DNA of 34,107 nt from an uncultured Acidobacteriota bacterium (GTDB taxonomy: Bacteria; Acidobacteriota; Terriglobia; Terriglobales; Acidobacteriaceae): contig CAIQPK010000008.1 in NCBI GenBank assembly GCA_903873705.1, positions 1-34,107 on the forward strand, read 5' to 3'. The translations under genes and the position numbers were made by a program. Shown here piece after piece: positions 16,569 to 24,299 of the stretch; the first letter of the stretch is position 1; each line of letters opens with the position of its first letter. A model generated the notes under the pieces. The model saw only the letters and a list, made by a program, of their open reading frames with translations. It was not told the origin of the DNA and did not search any database.

Positions 16569-17493
16569 CGACCTTGCCTCCCGCTTCTGCGTCGCCGAAG
16601 CTGGCGCGGACGTTCTCGATGAAGATTTCTTCGAGCGTGGGCTCCATCACCTCGAAGAGCGAGACGCTGGTGCCACCGGTGACCGCTGCGGCCAGTACGG
16701 ACTGCGCGGCAGACTCTTTCTTGAGCACGATTTCGGCGTGGCCGGCGTAATTCTTGTACGACTCGATGCACGGGTGCTGCAGGAAGGCGTCGCTGCCCTG
16801 GAAGACCATGCGGACGTGGTTGCGAGGATATTGCGATTTGACCTCGCGCATGGAGCCGGAGAGCAGGAGCTTGCTGCGTGAGATGAGCGCGATGGAGTCG
16901 CAGAGTTTCTCAACCTGGTCCATGCGGTGGGTCGAGAAAAGGATGGCCTTGCCTTCGCGGCGGAGGTCGACGAGCGTGTCTTGCAGGAGCGTGGCGTTCA
17001 CGGGGTCGAGGCCGCTGAAAGGCTCGTCCATGATGATGAGGTCGGGCTCGTGGAGCAGCGCGGCGATGAACTGGATCTTCTGCTGCATGCCCTTGGACAG
17101 CTCTTCGGTCTTCTTGTTCACGACGTCGGCGATCTCCATGCGCTCGCACCAGGCCATCGAGCGGGTGCGGGCCGTGCGCTCGTCGAGGCCGTGGAGGCGG
17201 CCAAGGAAGACCAGCTGCTCGAGGACCTTCATCTTCTTATAGAGGCCGCGCTCCTCAGGCAGGTAGCCGACGCGATGCAGCGACTGGCGCTCGAAGGGTT
17301 TGCCGAAGAGTGAGACCGCGCCGGAGTCGGGCATGGTCATGCCGATCATCATGCGGATGGACGTCGTCTTGCCCGACCCGTTGGGTCCAAGCAGGCCGAA
17401 CATGGTTCCTGGCTCGATGGTCAGGGTGAGGCCTTCGACGGCTATTTTTGAACCGTAGACCTTGCGGATATTGTGGAGCTCGACGATCGGCAT
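16561..17493 (-). CDS. ABC transporter ATP-binding protein, NatA-like
   Basis: The product has 310 residues. The nucleotide-binding domain (about 1-215) has Walker A GPNGSGKTT, the signature LSKGMQQK, Walker B LIIMDEPFSGLDP and the switch His in FSTHRMDQ. The C-terminal 90 residues are the DUF4162-like extension common in ABC-2 exporters. It drives transport through the overlapping permease. ATG 17493 (PIVELHNIRKVYG) is chosen because it starts at the first strand of the domain; an ATG at 17541 would add 16 residues. No good SD site precedes either. It is divergent from the GGDEF gene. Confidence 0.9.
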   Translation of the reverse strand: MPIVELHNIRKVYGSKIAVEGLTLTIEPGTMFGLLGPNGSGKTTSIRMMIGMTMPDSGAVSLFGKPFERQSLHRVGYLPEERGLYKKMKVLEQLVFLGRLHGLDERTARTRSMAWCERMEIADVVNKKTEELSKGMQQKIQFIAALLHEPDLIIMDEPFSGLDPVNATLLQDTLVDLRREGKAILFSTHRMDQVEKLCDSIALISRSKLLLSGSMREVKSQYPRNHVRMVFQGSDAFLQHPCIESYKNYAGHAEIVLKKESAAQSVLAAAVTGGTSVSLFEVMEPTLEEIFIENVRASFGDAEAGGKVDA

Positions 17494-17675
17494 AAGGACA
17501 GTGACCTGTTGTTTTCGGTGTTGTGTTACCGTGATGTCCATTTGAGCAGCCGTGCAGGACGTTGCCTATTGCGCTTCGGTGCGGAAAAGCAGGTAACTGT
17601 TGGACGTTACCTGTGGTTACCAGTGATTTGGTATACGGCTCTGGCGCCAGACAGTTGGATGAGAAAATCAAGGAG

Positions 17676-19127
17676 ATGATCGCGGCGATACCCAAAAACG
17701 AAGCACAGCGGCTGGCCGCGCTCGATCGACTGGAGCTCCTCGATACCGAGCCCGAGCCGGAGTTTGACGAGCTCGTCGAGCTGGCTGCCGCCATCTGTGG
17801 AACGCCAATCAGCCTCGTCACCCTGGTGGACGACGATCGCCAGTGGTTCAAAGCGGTGGTGGGTCTCGATGCCGTCCAGACGCCGCGTGAAGTGGCATTC
17901 TGCGCACACTCCATACTGCAGTCGAATTTATTTGTGGTGACCGATGCGGCGGCCGATGAGCGGTTCTTCGACAATCCGCTGGTGATGGGAGAGCCCTACA
18001 TTCGCTTCTACGCCGGCATGCCCATCAGCAGTCCTGAGGGATTGCCGATGGGCACGCTGTGCGTGATCGATCATGAGCCGAGGCGGCTTTCCACCCTGCA
18101 GCGAGACATGCTCGAGATGCTGGCCAAGCAGGTGAACGCGCGCATTGAGCTGCGGCAACAACGCAAGCAGCTCCAGGCGGCGCTGCGGGAAGCCGAGGCC
18201 TCGAAGACGGAACTGCGTGCGAGTGAAGAGCGCTTTCGGATGTTCATGGACAACAGCCCCTTCCTGAGCTACATGAAGGACACCGACGGGCGGCTGGTGT
18301 TTTACAGCCAGCGGTATGCGGAGCGGTTTGGAATTACGACAGCGGCGTGGCTGGGGAAGAACGACTTCGATCTCTGGCCGGAAGAGCAGGCCATGATGGC
18401 TCGGCAGAGCGAGATTGAAGTGCTGATGGCGGGACGGCTGCAGGTGATCGAAGAACAGGTGACGGAGCCTTCCGGGCTGGTGTCGCACTGGCGGTCGTAC
18501 AAGTTTCCGTGTGTAAGCTCGCGGGGCGAGACGCTGCTGGCGGTGGTCTCGGTGGACATATCTGAGATGATGGCTAAGGAGATGGCGCTGAAGAAGACGC
18601 AGGCGGAGTTGCAGTCTGCGAATACGCTGCTGAAGGAGCTGGTGGTCACCGACGCGCTGACCGGGCTGGGCAACCGGCGGGTGCTGGAAGAGCGGCTGGC
18701 TGCCGAAATGACCGCCGTGCGGCGTGGACAAAAGCTGGCGCTGCTGATGCTCGACATCGACCACTTCAAGAAGCGGAACGATACCTACGGGCATCAGAAT
18801 GGCGATGATGTGTTGCGGCAGATGGGCGCGCTGCTGCGCCGGCTGGTGCGCGGAAATGAAGTCGCTGCAAGGTACGGCGGCGAAGAAATGGCCATCCTGA
18901 TGCCGAACGCGTCAGAGAAGGATGCAGCAGGGCTGGCGACTCGGTTGCTGGCGGCGATTCGCGCGCAGGAGTGGGAGAACGAGCCAGTGACGGTGAGCAT
19001 CGGGGTGGCCGAGTGCAGCCAGCCGGATATGACCGTGGCGCAACTGATTGAGGCCGCGGACCGGGCGCTCTATGCGGCCAAAGCCGCGGGGCGGGATTGC
19101 TTTGTCAGGCGGAGCGAGACGCGGTAG
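17676..19127 (+). CDS. GAF-PAS-GGDEF diguanylate cyclase
   Basis: The product has 483 residues. Order: GAF domain (about 12-155; NEAQRLAALDRLELLDTEPE start, CAHSIL), linker coiled coil (about 156-185), PAS domain (about 186-297; FMDNSPFLSYMKDTDGR), GGDEF domain (about 322-480). The active-site loop is RYGGEEMA (399-406), a functional GGEEF-type variant, with DIDHFKKRND for metal and substrate. It should make cyclic-di-GMP from GTP in the cytoplasm in response to a ligand. The inhibitory-site position has RGNE (392-395) rather than RxxD. There is no membrane segment. The start is uncertain: the frame is open to TTG 17562; ATG 17676 matches the usual family start but its AAGGAG is too close. 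Confidence 0.88.
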   Translation: MIAAIPKNEAQRLAALDRLELLDTEPEPEFDELVELAAAICGTPISLVTLVDDDRQWFKAVVGLDAVQTPREVAFCAHSILQSNLFVVTDAAADERFFDNPLVMGEPYIRFYAGMPISSPEGLPMGTLCVIDHEPRRLSTLQRDMLEMLAKQVNARIELRQQRKQLQAALREAEASKTELRASEERFRMFMDNSPFLSYMKDTDGRLVFYSQRYAERFGITTAAWLGKNDFDLWPEEQAMMARQSEIEVLMAGRLQVIEEQVTEPSGLVSHWRSYKFPCVSSRGETLLAVVSVDISEMMAKEMALKKTQAELQSANTLLKELVVTDALTGLGNRRVLEERLAAEMTAVRRGQKLALLMLDIDHFKKRNDTYGHQNGDDVLRQMGALLRRLVRGNEVAARYGGEEMAILMPNASEKDAAGLATRLLAAIRAQEWENEPVTVSIGVAECSQPDMTVAQLIEAADRALYAAKAAGRDCFVRRSETR

Positions 19128-19504
19128 TTTGCCCTCCAGCGTCGTCACAAAACCCGACCACTACTGCCATTCTGTCAACCCCTCCCCTCTGTGTAAAATC
19201 GTCAAAACCCGCGCCAACAAAGAAGATTCAGCGCTGACCACCGTGGCGTAGTTATGAGCGCCAATTCTTTACAATAAGAGTGAGGAGCCCTGACACAGGC
19301 CTGGCCGCCCCTAAAGCACACGCTTTAGACAGTAGATCGGAGGCAGATCTGAGGCAGATCAGGGGCAGACCTGAGGCAGACCTCAAGGCAGACTTCGCCC
19401 TTTGTTTTCGAGATTTTAGAGACTTGGGTACGGGGGGGCCACCCCCTGTGGTTATGCCGCGCCGGCTGCAAGATGAGCAGGCTGGAATCCAATGGATGCA
19501 AGCA
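19128..19504. other. Gene-free stretch between GGDEF gene and rplQ
   Basis: No convincing gene or RNA. It contains a perfect small hairpin CTAAAGC-acac-GCTTTAG (19311-19328), an 11-bp tandem array (19340-19394), and a G-run/C-run pair near 19433-19446 (GGGGGGGCCACCCCC). The converging transcripts of the cyclase gene and the ribosomal operon end here. Confidence 0.6.
19340..19394. repeat. 11-bp tandem repeat, five copies
   Basis: Consensus GAGGCAGAYCT: two copies with ATCT/ATCA, two with ACCT, and a degenerate fifth copy. The period is close to one helical turn. Confidence 0.8.
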
Positions 19505-19531
19505 AAAGGCGCGCTCGATGAGCGCGCCTTT
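19500..19531 (-). terminator. Rho-independent terminator of the ribosomal operon
   Basis: AAAGGCGCGCTC (19505-19516) pairs perfectly with GAGCGCGCCTTT (19520-19531) around a 3-nt loop. Read on the minus strand the stem runs into a T-rich stretch (CTTTTGCTT). It lies 22 bp past the rplQ stop. Confidence 0.85.
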
Positions 19532-19553
19532 ACCTGTTGCCGATGCTGATGGA

Positions 19554-20033
19554 CTAAGCGGTGGCGCTGGGGTCGGAGTCGTCCGCGGTGGAGCGCTCTT
19601 CGAGCTGCTTCTGCAGCTCTTCACGCTTCTTGGTGCGGTTCGCTTCGCGCTTGGCTGCCTTCTCGGAGAGTTCCTGCTCTGCTCCGAGGAGCTCGATGTA
19701 GGCCATCTCCGAGGCGTCGCCCTTGCGGACGCCGGTGCGGATAATGCGCGAGTAGCCGCCGTTACGCGTGGCATAGCGGGGAGCGACGGTCTTGAAGAGA
19801 CGGTCGACAGACTCGGGAGTCATCATGTAGGCCAGGGCCTGGCGGCGGGCGTGGACGCTGCCGTTCTTGCCGAGGGTGATCATCTTCTCCACGATCGGCT
19901 TGGTGGCCTTCGCCTTCGTGACGGTGGTGTGGACACGGTCGTTGATGATGATGGAGGTGACGAGGTTGCGGAGTAGAGCGCGACGATGGCTGGTGTTACG
20001 ACCCAGCTTGAAGCCGCCGTTACGATGGCGCAT
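19554..20033 (-). CDS. rplQ: Ribosomal protein bL17
   Basis: The product (159 residues) is a large-subunit protein near the exit tunnel. The core MRHRNGGFKLGR, ALLRNLVTSII and TKAKATKPIVEKMITL is standard. The C-terminus carries an extra charged helical tail of about 40 residues (EKAAKREANRTKKREEL, then Ser/Asp-rich), longer than the E. coli protein (127). AAGGAG precedes the ATG, with a 6-bp hairpin (CCGGAG/CTCCGG, 20051-20066) just upstream. It is the last gene of the operon, separated from rpoA by the four-helix-bundle cassette. Confidence 0.97.
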   Translation of the reverse strand: MRHRNGGFKLGRNTSHRRALLRNLVTSIIINDRVHTTVTKAKATKPIVEKMITLGKNGSVHARRQALAYMMTPESVDRLFKTVAPRYATRNGGYSRIIRTGVRKGDASEMAYIELLGAEQELSEKAAKREANRTKKREELQKQLEERSTADDSDPSATA

Positions 20034-20050
20034 TTTTGATCTCCTTCGAT

Positions 20051-20066
20051 CCGGAGTTCTCTCCGG
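20051..20066. promoter_or_regulatory. Small hairpin upstream of rplQ
   Basis: CCGGAG and CTCCGG pair around a TTCT loop, 18 bp before the rplQ start. It is possibly an RNA processing or stability element. Confidence 0.4.
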
Positions 20067-20088
20067 CTCGGACTTCGGTGGTGGTGCG

Positions 20089-20116
20089 AGGGTCCAGGGC
20101 TGAGGGCCCAGGGTCC
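20089..20116. repeat. AGGGTCC-type arm, left side of the four-helix-bundle cassette
   Basis: Four units (AGGGTCC, AGGGCTG, AGGGCCC, AGGGTCC) followed by TGAAAAC. It is complementary to the arm at 20545-20565 on the other side of the gene. Confidence 0.85.
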
Positions 20117-20129
20117 TGAAAACGAGTGA

Positions 20130-20480
20130 TCAGAGCTTACCGATTAGTGAATACAGCATTTTGCTGACTTCCTCAGCAAGACCTTCCGTCTGTTTAAACT
20201 CCGGGAGGTCACAGGAGCCTAGTTCGTTAGCGATGATGAGCTGCGTTTGCACTTCTAATGTTGAGCCGCGAGCAATTGCAAGGAACTGTTTGTATTCCTT
20301 GCGCGTACCGCGACCATACCCTTCTGCGATGTTGCTAGGAACGGAAACACCGGCACGGCGAAGCTGGCTGGTGAGACCGTAACGCTCTTCGTCTGGAAAC
20401 CCCGAGGACAAACGGTAGACTGCAAGCGACAACTGAACCGCACGCTGCCATACCGTTAAGTCCTTGTACGAATTAACCAT
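20130..20480 (-). CDS. Four-helix-bundle protein (S23/IVP family)
   Basis: The product has 116 residues. YKDLTVWQRAVQLSLAVYRL, FPDEERYGLTSQLRRAGVSV, PSNIAEGYGRGTRKEYKQFL and a C-terminal helix are the four helices of the family found in intervening sequences of 23S rRNA genes and, related, in diversity-generating retroelements (Avd). Biochemical role unknown; the basic surface suggests nucleic-acid binding. It interrupts the normally adjacent rpoA-rplQ pair and is enclosed by complementary heptamer arms (20089-20116 and 20545-20565). A hairpin GGTGGCG/CGCCACC (20505-20537) precedes the start. Its base composition is more AT-rich than the ribosomal genes, which supports insertion. Confidence 0.88.
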   Translation of the reverse strand: MVNSYKDLTVWQRAVQLSLAVYRLSSGFPDEERYGLTSQLRRAGVSVPSNIAEGYGRGTRKEYKQFLAIARGSTLEVQTQLIIANELGSCDLPEFKQTEGLAEEVSKMLYSLIGKL

Positions 20481-20504
20481 TTCCGTCCTGCTCTACTGGA
20501 AGAT

Positions 20505-20537
20505 GGTGGCGGCGCAGACTTTCAAATCTACGCCACC
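20505..20537. promoter_or_regulatory. Hairpin upstream of the four-helix-bundle gene
   Basis: GGTGGCG (20505-20511) is the exact complement of CGCCACC (20531-20537). It lies between the cassette's right arm and the gene start, in the transcribed leader on the minus strand. Confidence 0.5.
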
Positions 20538-20544
20538 GGTTTTC

Positions 20545-20565
20545 TGGGCCCTGGAACCTGAACCC
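20545..20565. repeat. AGGGTCC-type arm, right side of the four-helix-bundle cassette
   Basis: GGGCCCT, GGAACCT, GAACCCT, preceded by GTTTTCT, which complements the GAAAAC of the left arm. It ends 4 bp before the rpoA stop codon. Confidence 0.85.
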
Positions 20566-20569
20566 TGTC

Positions 20570-21664
20570 TTAGAAGTTGTCGTTGTCCAAAGGCAGGTCG
20601 AGGTCTTCGTCGTCCTCGTCTTCGTCCTCGTCGTCGAAGCTGCCGTAGGATGCGGCGAGCGTGGCGGCGGGGAGTACGGATGTGGGACCCGGAACCGGGT
20701 TGCCCTGCTCGTCGATCTTCATGCCGAGCGAGAGACCCATCTGCGCGAGGATTTCCTTGATCTCGTTCAGCGACTTGCGGCCGAAGTTCTTGGTCTTCAA
20801 CATCTCGGCTTCGGTCTTCTGGATGAGCTCGCCGATGGTCGCGATGTTGGCGTTCTTGAGGCAGTTGTAGCTGCGCACAGAAAGCTCAAGCTCTTCGACC
20901 GAGCGGTTCAGGTTCTCGTTGCGGACCAGGGGACCATCGATGCCGTCGAATCCGCCGGCTTCCATCTCCTCTTCGAAGTTGATGAAGATGGTCATGTGGT
21001 CCTTCAGCAGCTTGGCCGAAAGGCCGAGAGCGTCTGCGGGAAGGATGGTTCCGTTGGTCCAGATCTCGAGGGTCAGCTTGTCGTAGTCGGTAATCTGACC
21101 GAGACGTGCGGCCTCGACGATGTAGTTGACCTTGCGGACAGGCGAGTGGACCGAGTCAACCGGGATGAAGCCGATGCCGAGGTCGGCGTCGAAGTTCTTG
21201 TCGGCCGAAACGTAGCCGCGGCCACGCTTGAGGCGCATCTCCATGTCGATGCGGCCGCCTTCGGAGATGGTGCAGATGTAGACGTTGGGGTCGAGGATTT
21301 CGACATCGCTGTCGGCCTCGATGGAACCGGAGAGCACGACGCCGGCAGCGTCAGCGCGCAGGTAAAGGGCCTTGGGGCCTTCGCCGTTGAGCTTGAACGG
21401 GATCTGCTTCAGGTTCAGGATGATGTCGGTTGCATCTTCAACGACGCCGGTGATCGACTGGAACTCGTGCAGCACGCCTTCGATTTTGACGGCGGTAACA
21501 GCAGCGCCTTCGATCGAGGACAGGAGTGTGCGGCGCAGAGCGTTGCCGATGGTGGTACCGAATCCCCGCTCAAACGGCTGTGCGCTGAACTTGCCGAAGC
21601 TGGGGGTCAGGGTGTCCTGCTCAACGGCAAGACGCTTGGGCTTCTGGAAACCTCTCCAAAGCAT
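20570..21664 (-). CDS. rpoA: RNA polymerase alpha subunit
   Basis: The product has 364 residues. The N-terminal assembly domain (about 1-240) includes [16 protein letters not shown] and [14 protein letters not shown]. The C-terminal DNA- and activator-binding domain (about 260-330) includes [16 protein letters not shown] and [13 protein letters not shown]. It nucleates polymerase assembly. A run of acidic residues ([15 protein letters not shown]) ends the protein and is longer than in E. coli alpha (329 residues). AAAGGA precedes ATG 21664. It follows rpsD in the alpha operon, with a hairpin repeat between them. Confidence 0.98.
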   Translation of the reverse strand: MLWRGFQKPKRLAVEQDTLTPSFGKFSAQPFERGFGTTIGNALRRTLLSSIEGAAVTAVKIEGVLHEFQSITGVVEDATDIILNLKQIPFKLNGEGPKALYLRADAAGVVLSGSIEADSDVEILDPNVYICTISEGGRIDMEMRLKRGRGYVSADKNFDADLGIGFIPVDSVHSPVRKVNYIVEAARLGQITDYDKLTLEIWTNGTILPADALGLSAKLLKDHMTIFINFEEEMEAGGFDGIDGPLVRNENLNRSVEELELSVRSYNCLKNANIATIGELIQKTEAEMLKTKNFGRKSLNEIKEILAQMGLSLGMKIDEQGNPVPGPTSVLPAATLAASYGSFDDEDEDEDDEDLDLPLDNDNF

Positions 21665-21734
21665 GGTGGTCCTTTCTTCATCGCCGCGCGAAGCATTTTG
21701 CGGGGCTGATGATACGACGGTTGTGGTGCGGACG

Positions 21735-21808
21735 AGGGTCCAGGGCTCAGGGTCCAGGGTCCAGAAAGCAATTGCCTTCTGAACCCTGGGCCCTGAACCC
21801 TATGCCCT
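21735..21808. repeat. AGGGTCC-type inverted heptamer hairpin, rpsD-rpoA gap
   Basis: Left arm of four units (21735-21762) plus AGAAAGC; right arm of four units (21781-21808) preceded by CCTTCT. The loop core GCAATTGC is itself palindromic. On the minus strand it begins 1 bp after the rpsD stop. Confidence 0.9.
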
Positions 21809-21809
21809 A

Positions 21810-22442
21810 TTACTTGCTGTAAAGTTCGACGATCAGCTGCTCGTTGACCGGCAGGTTGACATCCTCGCGCTTGGGCAGGGAGATGATCTTGCCCGAGAGA
21901 TTGTCGCTGGCGACTTCGATCCACTGGACGCGGGTCTGGCCGGAGACGAAGTCCTTGGCAGCAGCGAGGAGAACCATTTCCTTCGCGCCTTCGCGGATGG
22001 CGATTTCATCGCCAACCTTGCACTGGAAGGACGGGATGTTCACCTTGCGGCCGTTGACCTGGACGTGTCCGTGACGAACGACCTGGCGGGCCTGGCGGCG
22101 CGAGAGCGCGAAGCCGAGACGGTAGCAGACGTTGTCGAGACGCGTTTCGAGCTGCTGGAGGAGCAGTTCGCCGGTGACGCCGGTCTTGTTGGCCGCCTTC
22201 TGGTAGTAGGCGCGGAACTGGGTCTCGAGCGTGAAGTAGATGCGCTTGGCCTTCTGCTTTTCACGCAGCTGCAGACCGTAGCCGACAACCTTCTTCTGCT
22301 TCTTGGACTGGCCATGCTGGCCGGGGGGGAAGTTGCGCTTTTCAACGGGGCATTTATCCGAGAAGCACTTCGGTCCCTTGAGGAAGAGCTTTGTTCCGTC
22401 GCGGCGGCAAAGGCGGCAGACGGGTCCTGTGTAACGTGCCAT
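21810..22442 (-). CDS. rpsD: Ribosomal protein uS4
   Basis: The product (210 residues) is a primary 16S rRNA binder that starts small-subunit assembly, and in other bacteria it also represses its own operon by binding mRNA. The N-terminus has the zinc-binding set C9, C12, C26, C31 (C+ form). The S4 RNA-binding domain (LETRLDNVCYRLGFALSRRQARQ) is at about 98-160. TTAGGAGAATAG gives a strong SD site for ATG 22442. In this cluster it lies between a small membrane protein gene and rpoA. Confidence 0.98.
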   Translation of the reverse strand: MARYTGPVCRLCRRDGTKLFLKGPKCFSDKCPVEKRNFPPGQHGQSKKQKKVVGYGLQLREKQKAKRIYFTLETQFRAYYQKAANKTGVTGELLLQQLETRLDNVCYRLGFALSRRQARQVVRHGHVQVNGRKVNIPSFQCKVGDEIAIREGAKEMVLLAAAKDFVSGQTRVQWIEVASDNLSGKIISLPKREDVNLPVNEQLIVELYSK

Positions 22443-22486
22443 TCTATTCTCCTAAAGTGTTGCTGGTGGTTCTGGTGTCGATCGCT

Positions 22487-22735
22487 TTACACGCTTGGCG
22501 GCGCTTCGTCGCGATCCAGTTGTGATTTTGTTGGAAACATCGAAAAACCAATAATTCCCAGCAATTTCACAAATTGCCAGACAAGCCACACGGCGAGGAA
22601 CATTTCCCAACGTTCCAACGCCGCATGATTGCCTTTATGTGAAAGCCATAACCCGAGGGCAAGGAAAGCCAGATAAAAGGCAAGCTTCTGCCATTGAATC
22701 CGAGCCTTCGGTTCTTGCCAAAAGGTCAAGGCCAT
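22487..22735 (-). CDS. Small two-helix membrane protein in the alpha operon
   Basis: The product has 82 residues and two likely membrane helices: about 16-34 (QKLAFYLAFLALGLWLSHK) and about 44-66 (MFLAVWLVWQFVKLLGIIGF), with a charged C-terminus (KSQLDRDEAPPSV). I do not recognise a family. Its ATG is 3 bp after the rpsK stop, so it is probably translated by coupling with rpsK. Ribosomal alpha operons do not normally carry a gene here, and its codon use looks less GC-rich than rpsK and rpsD. It may be a lineage-specific insertion. Expression level would follow the ribosomal operon. Confidence 0.65.
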   Translation of the reverse strand: MALTFWQEPKARIQWQKLAFYLAFLALGLWLSHKGNHAALERWEMFLAVWLVWQFVKLLGIIGFSMFPTKSQLDRDEAPPSV

Positions 22736-22738
22736 AGA

Positions 22739-23164
22739 TCACACCCTGCGACGCTTGGGCGGACGGCAGCCGTTGTGCGGCATCGGCGTAACGTCCCGGA
22801 TGGAGCGCACGTCGATACCGGCTGCTGCGAGTGCGCGGATGGCGGACTCACGGCCGGAGCCGGGACCCGAGACGCGTACGTCTACCGAGCGGACACCGTG
22901 GTCGCGAGCCGCGTTAGCAGCGTTGACCGCCGCCTGCTGTGCCGCGAACGGAGTACCCTTACGCGAACCGCGGAAGCCGAGCGAACCCGAGCTTTTCCAC
23001 GAAAGCGTGTTGCCCTGCTGGTCGGTGATGGTGACGATCGTGTTGTTGAACGTCGCCTGGATGAAGACGAGACCAAATGGAACGTTCTTGCGCTCGCGCT
23101 TCTTAAACTTCTTGTTCTTGCCGACCTTGGCTGCGCCGGCGGTCTTGTTCTGAGTCTTAGCCAT
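22739..23164 (-). CDS. rpsK: Ribosomal protein uS11
   Basis: The product (141 residues) sits on the platform of the small subunit near the mRNA exit channel. The core [34 protein letters not shown] and the basic end [12 protein letters not shown] are diagnostic. The Lys-rich N-terminus ([18 protein letters not shown]) is somewhat extended. ATG 23164 is 2 bp after the rpsM stop. Confidence 0.98.
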   Translation of the reverse strand: MAKTQNKTAGAAKVGKNKKFKKRERKNVPFGLVFIQATFNNTIVTITDQQGNTLSWKSSGSLGFRGSRKGTPFAAQQAAVNAANAARDHGVRSVDVRVSGPGSGRESAIRALAAAGIDVRSIRDVTPMPHNGCRPPKRRRV

Positions 23165-23166
23165 GG

Positions 23167-23547
23167 TTATTTCGTCACTTTCTTCTTACCGGCAACGGTG
23201 CCCTTGCGGGGGCCTTTGCGGGTGCGAGCGTTGGTGTGCGTGCGCTGTCCGCGGACGGGGAGCGAACGACGGTGACGGAGGCCACGGTAGGACTGGATTT
23301 CGATCAGGCGCTTGATGTTGAGCGAGATTTCCTTGCGGAGATCGCCTTCGATGCCGCCTTCGGCTTCGATGACCTGACGGATTTTGTTGAGCTGGTCCTC
23401 GTCGAGGGTGCCCATCTTGGCGAACGGGTCGATACCGGCCTTGGTAAGGATCTTGAGGGCGCGGGGATCTCCGATGCCGTAAATGTAGGTGAGGGCGATG
23501 CGAACCTGCTTGTTTCCAGGTAGGTCGACGCCGGCAATACGGGCCAT
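23167..23547 (-). CDS. rpsM: Ribosomal protein uS13
   Basis: The product (126 residues) is in the small-subunit head and forms intersubunit bridges. [19 protein letters not shown] at the start, the helix-two-turn-helix middle and the basic tail [17 protein letters not shown] are canonical. A leader of about 147 bp separates it from rpmJ. In E. coli the rpsM leader is the S4 repression site; a comparable fold here is not evident by eye. Confidence 0.98.
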   Translation of the reverse strand: MARIAGVDLPGNKQVRIALTYIYGIGDPRALKILTKAGIDPFAKMGTLDEDQLNKIRQVIEAEGGIEGDLRKEISLNIKRLIEIQSYRGLRHRRSLPVRGQRTHTNARTRKGPRKGTVAGKKKVTK

Positions 23548-23694
23548 GGTGTGCCTTTCGGTTGGGGCTCGGCGGCTTGGCCGGGAGCGGGGTGATCGGT
23601 TATACGGCTGACCTTGCTGCTGTCTCCAACGGGTTCATCGCAAGCCTTGAGTTCGGCTAACTCGCCCGTCGGGGCCGTGTGTCACGCTGGGGGG

Positions 23695-23808
23695 TTAGCC
23701 CTGGCGCTGCTTGTGCTTGGCGTTCTCGCAGATGACGCGGACGACACCCTTGCGATGGATGACCTTGCACTTGTCGCAGATCGGTTTTACTGATGCACGG
23801 ACCTTCAT
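23695..23808 (-). CDS. rpmJ: Ribosomal protein bL36
   Basis: The product (37 residues) is the smallest large-subunit protein, starting [14 protein letters not shown]. Zinc ligands C11, C14, C27 and H32 are all present, so it is the zinc-binding form. It lies between infA and rpsM, its usual place. Confidence 0.96.
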   Translation of the reverse strand: MKVRASVKPICDKCKVIHRKGVVRVICENAKHKQRQG

Positions 23809-23818
23809 GTGGTTCCTC

Positions 23819-23918
23819 AGCTTCTAGCTCTTAGCTATTAGGTTCTAGCTAAAGGCAACGAGCGTGTTTCATTTGGGGTTTTTCGCTAAAAGCTAGCGGC
23901 TAGAAGCTAGCAGCTATT
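23819..23918. repeat. TAGCTNN heptamer inverted repeat, infA-rpmJ gap
   Basis: Left arm (23819-23853) has five 7-bp units of AGCTNTT type. Right arm (about 23891-23918) has four units whose complement reads TAGCTNN. The loop is about 37 bp. The right arm overlaps the infA stop codon (23914-23916); the left arm is 10 bp upstream of the rpmJ start. Confidence 0.8.
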
Positions 23919-24132
23919 TGTAGCGGTAAACGATGCGACCGCGGTTCAGGTCGTACGGACTGAGCTCGATGGCGACGCGGTCTCCGGTGAGGATGCGGAT
24001 GAAGTTCTTGCGCATGCGACCGGAGACGTGCGCGAGAACCTGGTGCTTGTTCTCAAGCTCGACCTTGAACAGCGCGTTGGGCAGGATCTCGACGACCACT
24101 GCCATGACTTCAATTGCATCTTCCTTCGACAA
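23914..24132 (-). CDS. infA: Translation initiation factor IF-1, TTG start
   Basis: The product (72 residues) is a single OB fold that blocks the ribosomal A site during initiation. The sequence from [20 protein letters not shown] to [16 protein letters not shown] is canonical. The start codon is TTG at 24132, with AGGAG at 24138-24142 and a 5-nt spacer; no ATG or GTG gives the full protein. Confidence 0.95.
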   Translation of the reverse strand: MSKEDAIEVMAVVVEILPNALFKVELENKHQVLAHVSGRMRKNFIRILTGDRVAIELSPYDLNRGRIVYRYK

Positions 24133-24299
24133 ACAATCTCCTAGAAGGGGCCGTTGAGGGCCCTTTCATTGCGCTCTGAACACCTGTTTCGTGGGCTTTT
24201 CGTGTCCCCAGCGCCCAAAGGCACACAGAGACGGCGGAAGGTACACGCACCATTTGCAAGTGTATACCAGTTTTGGGGATTTTCCAAGTCGCGGCCTGG

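Noticed and set aside
19128-19560. tRNA or small RNA gene in the gap before rplQ
   Set aside because: No cloverleaf, no anticodon arm pattern and no promoter-like boxes were found; only small hairpins and the 11-bp array.
21735-21808. CRISPR-like or simple terminator reading of the hairpin repeats
   Set aside because: Units are adjacent with no unique spacers, and there is no T-run on the minus strand; neither explanation fits.
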